From: Phlegmacium glaucopus
Lineage: Eukaryota > Basidiomycota > Agaricomycetes > Agaricales > Cortinariaceae
Length of the DNA: 64,000 nt
Assembly (NCBI GenBank): GCA_015039465.1
Contig: MU130241.1
Location: forward strand, 1 to 64,000
Direction: 5' to 3'
Shown here in pieces: positions 56,593-64,000 of this stretch. Every line of letters starts with the position of its first letter. The stretch's first letter is position 1. The notes beneath the pieces were generated by a model, which did no database searches, was not told the origin of the DNA, and saw only the letters and a program-made list of their open reading frames with translations. Both the position numbers and the translations under genes were made by a program.

Positions 56593-57719
56593 TGATCGAG
56601 GAGGAAGTAGGTTTTCTGGTTTTGCCCGGGGAAACTGAGACCGGTGCCAGGGTGACGAAGAAAAGGTAGTCACGTCACAACTTAGATCTTCGCGTAGACA
56701 AGATTCTATGTTCGCACTCCTTCCTCGTGTTCTCTTAGAATAAAACGCTGGTGTTTCCAATTTACAGGTGCCCTAAGTCCTCCAATCCTGGAAACTCGGA
56801 ACTCGGAACGGAGTGAAAGGTTGAAACTTTCGTCAACAATAACTGACAACACGGAACGATCGCGAGCATCATGCATTCATGGTGCCAAATAGATCCACCA
56901 AAAAAGAAAAGGTCGGCACACACATACCGTGACGTGCATCAACCTATAATTCAAGTCAATATCTGACACGATATGGCTGCACCAGATTCCTAAGTATAAG
57001 AGGGAAATCCCTCCAGTTCCGAGGTCTCAAATTGATTGAATTTTTATAATCAAGTCCAAGCCCAACTCTGGAATTGGTTGCTGAGCAACTTGATTTTCCT
57101 CGGAAAGCTTATCCCTCTGGTTCAAGCAGCGACGAAAGACTGCAATCTGACTACATAGCGTGCAACAAGTTTTATCTCCTATCTAATCTATTACGGTGAT
57201 CTTACCCGAGGATCCGGATCCCAGTAGCAATGCTATTAACACTGGCGCCCAATGTCAAGTTTGACTTCGCGGGAGATTTCCGTCTAACGTCTCGGTAATA
57301 ATTTAAGAATCCGACATAGGAATGCCAAGGTTTTATTTCCCGGCGTGACGTGACATAGCTGTGTCGGACCGAACCATTCTGCTGGTCATGATATTGATCA
57401 ACACTTGCTTTATCACGGGTTTCTAGGTTTCGTCAAAGTACGAAACAATGCATCGTCGGACCGAAAATCATCTTGTAATTCTCCTCACGAGGAGTATTAT
57501 ATGTGGTAAGTGGGTTCTGAATTAGGTTCTGGCACTCTCGGGCAAAGGTAGCGGAATTGACGTGGCACTGCTTGGCACCAGAAGTTAACTCACGCGGGTT
57601 TCCTTACACTCTTACACCCTACCTTTGGCAAGTCAAAAAGATCTAACATGCGATGACTGGTATACAACGGGTCACCAGTAAGTTGTCTAAAGATTGTTTT
57701 GAGTTTTGAGTCAGAGAAC

Positions 57720-57794
57720 TTATAAGTAGAGCGGTTTCATGCCTTTCAGGTGTTCAATCCCTTATCACCAAGCTACATATCGTAGTTCGCCTAT
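57720..57794 (+). promoter_or_regulatory. Conserved core promoter/leader of SFN-TM copies
   Basis: A TATA-like acttataagtagagcggt is followed by catgcctttcaggtgttcaatccctt, then the ATG at 57795. The same order (TATA-like or taataaatac, then tcatg, then tcaatccct, then an ATG within about 60 bp) precedes copies f, g, i and o. Conservation across diverged copies suggests a functional promoter and leader. Confidence 0.6.
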
Positions 57795-58433
57795 ATGGTC
57801 GACGGAAACAGCTCAGTGAATGCGACTATCGTCAACCAGTCCCCTGCTGATCTGAAGTTGAAAAACACGATCAATTCCCCTCAGATGCAGAACGGTGACT
57901 TGGACACTCAAATGATGAATGATGGTCAAGCAACATACTGCTTCCATAACTGTGGGACGGTGTATGTAGATTCATTCAACGCTCGCAATGTTAAGACTGA
58001 AAATTGTGGTAATTACGCTCCACAAGTTAACTGTGCGTCTTTTTTTGTTTTTCCTCTCACTTTTGTCCTTATGCAAGTCGGCCATGTCATGTTATTCAGA
58101 TCACCGTATTGGCTCTGAACCACTCTGTCAGCAGTGTCAGCAGGGCCTATACCCGCAGCTCTATGTAGTTGTTAATGGTACTAGTAGGTGGCCGCTTACA
58201 CCCATCACCCATCCAACTTGTTAATATCCCCCCTTCCTTTATTAGGTCCCACACATACATCATTCTCCGTGGGCTACATCGTACTGTTGGCCAGCTTGGC
58301 GGCTGTCTCTTGCCTAGCGGTCTTCATATGCCCAGTACAATGTTTGTCTTGGCTTTGTGGTATTGGTTGGGGGAAACGGGGTCCGAGTCTTCCTCGTCAC
58401 TGGCAAGATGCAGGCAAACGTTTTCAAGTTTAA
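57795..58433 (+). CDS. SFN-TM family protein (copy n), intact
   Basis: Function unknown; about 165 aa in three exons. The ATG at 57795 gives MVDGNSSVNATIVNQSPADL. The motif region reads YCFHNCGTVYVDSFNARNVK, then TENCGNYAPQVN. A good donor gtgcgt follows at phase 1. Exon 2 (about 58101-58180) encodes HRIGSEPLCQQCQQGLYPQL. Exon 3 encodes PTHTSFSVGYIVLL, the helix ASLAAVSCLAVFICPV, and an unusual Cys/Trp-rich basic tail (CLSWLCGIGWGKRGPSLP, then HWQDAGKRFQV). There is no signal peptide. It is the intact partner of pseudogene f. Confidence 0.72.
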
Positions 58434-60106
58434 GGTAAGAGATGAACTATCTGAATATCAACTACTAGCTAATTTTCGAGTCTAACATCATTTCCACAGA
58501 TATAATCTATTTATTTGGCACGCGTATTATTGTAAACTACTATTCTGCTTCAAGTTGCCCCTCTATATCTACTATCACTGTCTACGTTTTCCGAGAGTCC
58601 CCCGCTGCGCTGCCACATATGTATGAAATCAGATAGTGATTTTATTCGTATCGGGAGTGGCCACTGGCAGGCTATGTAACATTGACTCGGAATTGTGAAA
58701 CCTCCGAGCCTTCTCATCGTTGCTTCAAGTCTCGTAATGCCATCATATCTTATGTTAAACTGATGCACATCCGAGTCAGAAGCCTTTTCAAGTTTGAGGT
58801 GTGTCTATGATTCTACTCTCGCTCTCTCGCGCGCGCGCCTGGCGCCTTTTCTGTTCCAATTCATCTTGAATTGGTAGCCTGTCTACCAGTCTTGAAAGCT
58901 TGACGCCCGACAGATTTCAATGTCAGACGATATCGCAGCCGCCCACTGCTCGATCTGAGTTGATCATTGATTACTCTTCATTACTGATGTTATAATTAAT
59001 GAGCGGAATCTTCTTCCCTTATATGCACATAACACATAGGGACGCTACTTGATTACTAGGCCTTATCTTCATTTCAGCCTATTGTAGTTGTTTTCGCGGT
59101 GTGTCAACTTCACAAAGAACTAGTCGGTCATAGACTATAATACTAGGAATCGAATTTGACCTAAGGCTTCATGTTATCCAGTTTGTCTAAGATATATTAT
59201 AGTTCCGCTGAGAGCTTCACACCACAGTCCTTGGTGCAATGTGACCAAGAAATCCAAAAACAACAAGAACCACAGCGTACCGTGCAGATGTTGAATGAAC
59301 TTAACTAAAACAAATCGCATTGCTGTATAGTCTCCCGTAAGCCAATTCCGATATTCCGTATTGATGATAAGTCGATCACTTCATGTGGGGTCTGCTACGA
59401 GTTGCGCCCGCTGGCTCGACCCGGAATCCCGGATACTGGCGTAAGTATTTTCCCACCCCAAATGACTGGTTTGAGTAGTTGGGCCATTGCTCCATTGCCT
59501 TCCGCATAGCAGATCCGAGCTCTGCCAGATCAAGATATCTTACGTCAAACGTCCTCTGTTTTCGGCAGTTTTTTCCCAAGCCCCTTCCGCGAAGGTGTCC
59601 GGTTCCCGGACCGGAGCAAGCCCTTGCTCCGAACCTCCGAGGACAGCTGACCGGCTAAACCCGCACGAATAGAACCCGTTTTTTGAGGCCCAGTTTGGTA
59701 TAAGACCGAATTCTCAATACTGAGAACTCGTTAACTGCTTGCCGTGCTTGTGCTGTGCACTAGCTGGACTTCCATAATTTACATAATAAGTATCCATACA
59801 ACAAAGCAGGAAATAGTGAGAGCAAGCCAAGCCGGCCAGCCCACGTCACCAGGATTATTCCTGCAATAGAGTATTGAATATTGATTCCTCAATCCCCTGA
59901 GAAGAGACAAAGAATTGAAGATAAATAAAGCAACTTGCATTCAAGTTGAACAAGGTTACAACAATTTTAACGCAATTTTACTGCGGGCCTTAGGATTCCG
60001 AGCTCAAAGCGGTATATTTGTGGACGGTGGTATAAGGGAACTTTTGGGCGCAAAGTCTTTCCGACATCCGACTTGTACGTCATTTTAATATCAATTTGGG
60101 CCTCGA
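58434..60106. other. Non-coding part of the duplicated block
   Basis: Shared with 24594-26636. A (cg) run near 58830-58840 and a short stem ggagcaag/cttgctcc near 59615-59632 occur. No exon conserved between the two copies was found. Confidence 0.5.
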
Positions 60107-60108
60107 TA

Positions 60109-60285
60109 CAGTCGAACCCCTCTTAACCCATACCCGTCGGTGGATGGCCCAAGGTATGGGTTATGGGAGGTTATGGGTTATGAGAGGTCAGTTTTGGTGT
60201 AAATTTCGGTTTGGTGCCCGCCAAAATCTATGGGTTATGGGGGGTTATGGCTTAGTAGAGGTATGGGTTTAGAGGGGTTCGACTG
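60109..60285. mobile_element. 177-bp MITE with 26-bp terminal inverted repeats
   Basis: The left end cagtcgaacccctcttaacc (continuing catacc) and the right end, when reverse-complemented, agree over 26 bp with one mismatch. Both ends are flanked by TA (60107-60108 and 60286-60287), the Tc1/mariner target duplication. The interior is rich in gggttatgg units. It has no coding capacity, so it would need a transposase in trans. Confidence 0.85.
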
Positions 60286-61189
60286 TAAATGGATCCGCGC
60301 AATCTCTATTTCTGTCCCTCTGACCAGGGTACCTGAGCGACCCGGAAAAAAGCGAGGAAGCTGTGGGAGGTATTGTCATATGTGTCTCCGGAATACAGTA
60401 CTTTTCAAGTGCCCTTGTTGTCATGTACTGCGTTTTTTAATTTTAGCCTTTCGCCGCAGTGCCGTCAAAATTTCCAAAACAGGCTCTACAAACTTAAAGC
60501 CTCGGTAAAACGGGTTGGACTCTTGGTGGACTTGCGCATTTCCGAGTCCATAGGGCGACGCGTTCGGTTTATTTAGTATATAGTTCAGTCACCTGGTGGA
60601 CTCTCTACAACCCGAAGCAGGCTCAACTGTGCTCCTTTCAGGAACATCTGGAAATTTCTCAAGGACCATTCCATTCCTACGAGACAGCTGGCACGACATA
60701 TATATGTCTTGTCAACTTGATTCACTTCACCCACATGGCTCTTCTATATGACTCGGCCCGGGCGCTTCAACGAATATTTCTTTACTGGAATCACTGCAGT
60801 CAAAGCCCAGCCGGTGGACTTTGAAACAGCAAATACGTCGTGATTGGAGATTGGCTATCCTCCTGCATCCATACCACCTAAAACGGTAAAAGATGTGGAT
60901 GAGCTCAGAAAGTGCTAATTGCATTACTATTTACTAGCATAGTAATTTTACTACACTGCACATGGCAGCACAGCCCGGGCCGCTTTTCCAAAGTTCCATT
61001 CTCCTAGTGTCAAATTAAAGATAAAAATAGGATTCAAAGGACACCCAAATGGACATCGAAACATCTGTCATCATCATGATTATTTACTACAGGTTCCCAT
61101 AATCTGGTCGGATTCCTAGGACTTATGGGAACATTTGGTTAGAGTTGGACGGGAATATATGGAATCATTTCTTAGCAACGTCACCCTTT

Positions 61190-61503
61190 CTAATATTTGG
61201 GTACAGCACCGGTGTATACAGTGACAACTCGGAACTCAATGTACGGGCAATCGACTATTTATATGCCCGGTCTTTGGGTACAACACCGGCGTACAGTGAC
61301 AACGAACTCATTGTACGGGTAATCAACTATTTATATGCTGGTTTGTCTAGTAATATCTGGGTACAATATCGATGTACAGTGACAACGAACTCAGTGTACG
61401 GTAATCAACTATTTATATGCTGGTCTGTCTAATATTTGGGTACAGCACCGGTGTACATTAGTGTACATTGTACTACGGATAACCAACTATTTATATATGC
61501 TGA
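61190..61503 (+). repeat. Four-unit tandem repeat in the upstream region of copy o
   Basis: Units of about 76-84 bp each contain tttgggtacaacaccgg, gtacagtgacaac and gtaatcaactatttatatgc. Copies g and i have only one such tatttatat-containing segment at the same place, so the array expanded after the copies separated. It ends about 115 bp before the ATG of copy o. Confidence 0.85.
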
Positions 61504-61619
61504 TAATGAAGTTTAGCAGATCCTACTAATGTCTTGGGACCCTAATAAATACAACCCAACCTATTCATGCCTATCAAGTGTTCAATCCCTCGACCCCCAC
61601 CTAAACCGTATCATACGCC

Positions 61620-62211
61620 ATGGCCACGGCCATTGATACAAACACTATAGTGAATGTCGACCAGCGGTCCCCTCCTGATCCGAGGTTGGAAAAGACAACG
61701 AATTCCCCTCAGATGCAGAGCGCTGACATCCAAGCAATACACTTCCAGAACTGTGGGATAGTGTATCTGAATTCGTTCAACACTCACAGCATCGCAATGG
61801 AAGATTGTGCAAACCATGTTCCACAAGTCACTCGTTCGTTTTTTTTTTCGTTTTCCCCTCACCTCTGTCCTCACGCAAGTTGGCCACGTCATATTGTCAG
61901 ATAACTTTCCGAGGAATATTGACTATGAGAAGAGCGATAACGTCCTATATCCGCAGTCCTATCGGCATCCGGACTTCCATGGTATGTAGGCACTTGTGCC
62001 TTCTCCCTTCAAACATGTTGGACCATTATCTACTCCTCCTTTAGGTTCCATAAAGGACCCCCCTCGCACTTTCGGGATGCATAGATCATTCTCTATCAAT
62101 GATGTTGTGTTATTATCGGGGGCTGCCTTTGCGGCTGGCTCTTGCATAACGTTCTTTCTCGTAAATTTGCCTAGACTTTGTGATGCTGGGGTACGCCAGG
62201 CAGCCTCTTAG
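61620..62211 (+). CDS. SFN-TM family protein (copy o), intact
   Basis: Function unknown; about 150 aa, three exons as in g and i. The ATG at 61620 gives MATAIDTNTIVNVDQRSPPD. The motif reads HFQNCGIVYLNSFNTHSIAM, then EDCANHVPQVT. Exon 2 encodes NFPRNIDYEKSDNVLYPQSY. Exon 3 encodes DPPRTFGMHRSFSIND, the helix VVLLSGAAFAAGSCITFFLV and the tail NLPRLCDAGVRQAAS. Eight or so residues (MDEVVRQS in copies g and i) are deleted in frame upstream of the motif. An expanded promoter repeat lies upstream. Confidence 0.7.
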
Positions 62212-62429
62212 TTACGGGCGAATAGAATATCAACTACTAGCTGATTCTGGAGGACATTAGTATAATCGCGATATTAACATCATTCATATAAGACTCAAGT
62301 ACATTATTATCCCCGTTCTGGCTTTTTGTCATGGCGCGCCAGTGTCTTTCTGTCCCAATTCTCCTTGTGGCGGCCCGTCTACCAGACCTAACATTTAAGA
62401 GTCAGATATCGTAGCCGATGAACTGCTAC

Positions 62430-62815
62430 TCAAGGGACCGGAAAAGGTCGAATAGCAGTTTTAGACGGCGACTCCAGGGACGAGCGATATGGCAAGCATG
62501 AAGTATGCGGTGGATAAACTAGAATCGCTTTAGTGATTCTGGACAAACTGAACAGGAGAACGCTTCTCAGGTTCATCATCAGTGAGGTCATTACTCCTTG
62601 TCGATACGAGTCTTGACGGGGACCTTCGCGGTCATGGGTGACGACGAATATCATCTCCGAAAACCCCGAGAGCTTTGATGAGCGCGGTGAGCGATTCACA
62701 ATCAAGGTAGTCTAGACGAAAGACAAGGTCGTCGAGACACATGACGTGAGGACGACGGCAAGCACCAAGAACGATCTTAACTTTTTGACCACCTGAGACC
62801 TCTCATATCGTAGTG
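62430..62815 (-). pseudogene. Elongation factor 3 (EF3) C-terminal fragment
   Basis: Frames on the minus strand give GGQKVKIVLGACRRPHVMCL, DDLVFRLDYLDCESLTALIK, then ALGVFGDDI and FVVTHDREG. The same corrupted Walker B (DDLVF in place of DEPTN) as in the 34.3-kb copy shows descent from one damaged fragment. It joins the CWC22 relic at about 62815. Confidence 0.8.
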
Positions 62816-63590
62816 CGAGACAAACCCAACAATACGAGAATCGTCTACGACATACAGCTCGATTCTTTGGACACCCTTTCGCCACCGACTCCATATCTTG
62901 GATGGTGTTTGAATCGGAACGCTTCAAGATCAACAAAGACGATACAACGAGTAGTAGTCGTATTTTAGTCAAGATCATGATGCAAGAGGGATGATGGGAG
63001 GAGTGGATTCGAAGACTCGCGGAGAGGTTCAAGGATCCTGAGGTGAAGAGGGGGTGTGCGATGGATGTGCCGAAGAATACTCGGTTTGCGATCAATTACT
63101 TCACGAGCATTGGGCTGGGAGTGATTACGGAGGAAATGAGGGAGTATTTGAAGGTGGATTCCTTGGCAATTCCTGTTTTGTCAAGTTTATTACCGGTGGG
63201 TCCATTCTCTATCAACCTAGAATGCACATTGATTATGGAACAACGACGAGCTATGCTCGAGGCAGACTCCTCATCTTCCTGGGATTCGGACCCATCTTCT
63301 GCTGATCCATCTGATCCATCTTCTGAAGATGATGATGAGTCAGTTGCTGGTCGTCGGCGATGTTCAAATTTGAGTCCTCGTCGTCGTCAAGGTCTCCTAT
63401 TCCAAAAGCAAGGGGTGGAAGAGGGAGAGAAGATAGATCTCTCCCCCACATGAGGCCAAGACACGACTTTAGGAAGTCTAGGTCACCCAGCTCCGCCCAT
63501 GTGTGTGAGGTGAGGTGAAGACGTGCGTGGTAGTGGAGGAGGTGGGTATAGGGGGAGAGAAGGGGAAGGGTATGAACGCCGTCGATGATT
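62816..63590 (+). pseudogene. CWC22 relic, longest of the fragments
   Basis: It reads through ATDSISWMVFE, NTRFAINYFTSIGLGVITEE, MREYLK, and then straight into VDSLAIPVLSSL. The last is the translation of the intron that follows this exon in the intact gene. It then continues as IMEQRRAMLEADSSSS, acidic repeats and the start of the Arg/Ser tail, with the Gly-rich end at about 63520-63590. Indels in the first half break the frame. The retained intron proves DNA-level copying. Confidence 0.85.
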
Positions 63591-64000
63591 TATAAATCAG
63601 TATGTTGTCGGATTAGCGGAAATACTTTTCGGCGACGACTTGAATCTAGGCGTACATCTAACTTTTTTCTGCCAGTATAAACCGTATTTCCAGGCCTTGC
63701 CGTCTATTCAATCGCAATTTTTTTGTGAAAAACATTGACCTTCCTCTGTTGCCACTGGATTGAGCAGGTCGTTGCTTTGAGCATGGCAGATTCGATGTAT
63801 ACGTAGCAGAGGTAAATAACGATTGTGATCGAACCTATGTGTTTTGGTAATCCGACCGGCAATCACCGTACGAATAGATGCCGATTTTCGTTTTGCACCA
63901 AGTCCACAACTACAACAGCTTGATATTACGAAACACGGGACCTCTGGGTAATTCCTTTTTTACCTTTCGGTTATACTACTCTTGAAAGCTGACCAGACAC
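63591..64000. other. Flank of the duplicated unit, no gene
   Basis: Matches the region between CWC22 and MBL of the intact locus in inverse orientation. The small exon of an MBL relic is expected beyond the window end. Confidence 0.45.

Larger units (their letters stand above)
50925..56765 (+). mobile_element. Unclassified decayed repeat element, probably retroelement
   Basis: Base composition is clearly G+C-richer than both sides, and long stretches show no splice pattern. The right terminus (56656-56765) recurs at 503-612. On the plus strand, 56050-56592 forms one highly charged frame with a single stop (gag-like). No reverse transcriptase, integrase, protease or transposase motif could be found, so the class is open. 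It contains a 0.5-kb tandem duplication, an assembly gap and a minisatellite. Confidence 0.5.
56810..64000. repeat. Segmental duplication, right copy (cut by window end)
   Basis: It is collinear with 23040-31100 in the same orientation. It begins immediately after the repeat element ending at about 56765. At its right end it is still homologous to CWC22/MBL-flanking sequence (about 63900-64000 matches 14530-14590 inverted and 35110-35160 direct), so an MBL relic is expected just outside the window. Confidence 0.85.

Noticed and set aside
60100..60290. Telomere-like or tRNA-like sequence (gggttatgg units, ggttcga)
   Set aside because: The gggttatgg units are few and lie within a MITE; the ggttcga string belongs to its terminal repeat and no cloverleaf can be drawn.

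Overview
The window looks like a nuclear contig of a mushroom-forming basidiomycete (Agaricomycetes). Genes are split by many 50-70 bp GT-AG introns. There is a CYP63-like P450, an Argonaute, a TALE-type homeobox gene, a gene of a type I associate with Agaricomycetes, and an Ngaro-type tyrosine-recombinase retrotransposon. No tRNA, rRNA, CRISPR or prokaryotic operon was seen. All product calls come from reading translated exons by eye; no database was searched.

Layout. 0.5-2.0 kb: repeat tail, then relics of a small membrane-protein gene and of a metallo-beta-lactamase (MBL) gene. 2.5-5.2 kb: intact P450 (minus). 6.1-6.7 kb: relic of chaperonin subunit CCT2. 6.7-15.7 kb: a large imperfect palindrome centred near 11.7 kb. 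Its left arm (CWC22 - MBL - membrane protein) is decayed and carries two insertions; its right arm (membrane protein - MBL - CWC22) is intact. 17.8-21.6 kb: intact Argonaute (minus) with a stem-loop just upstream of its start codon. 23-39 kb: stacked segmental duplications built from one chimeric unit, [membrane protein + | EF3 fragment - | CWC22 fragment + | MBL fragment + | membrane protein -]. 39.2-44.6 kb: Ngaro element with split direct repeats, disabled by C-to-T stop codons. 45.2-49.2 kb: homeobox gene and a gene of unknown function. 50.9-56.8 kb: unclassified decayed repeat with minisatellite, tandem duplication and an assembly gap. 56.8 kb to the end: second copy of the 23-31 kb block, about 33.7 kb away.

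The most unusual content is a family of about 14 gene copies and relics for small proteins with one C-terminal membrane helix, labelled here 'SFN-TM' (my own label). Members share an approximately 27-residue motif around [ND]-S-F-N followed by [CS]-[GA]-N-[HY], a linker, one C-terminal transmembrane helix and no obvious signal peptide. Five copies look intact (12.2, 28.3, 33.4, 57.8 and 61.6 kb). They are the constant component of the duplications. The neighbouring housekeeping fragments (CWC22, EF3, MBL, CCT2) are passengers that retain introns, so copying was at the DNA level. An Argonaute, an inverted repeat of this family and several palindromic hairpins lie in the same 12 kb, which makes RNA silencing of the cluster a testable idea but not a demonstrated one.
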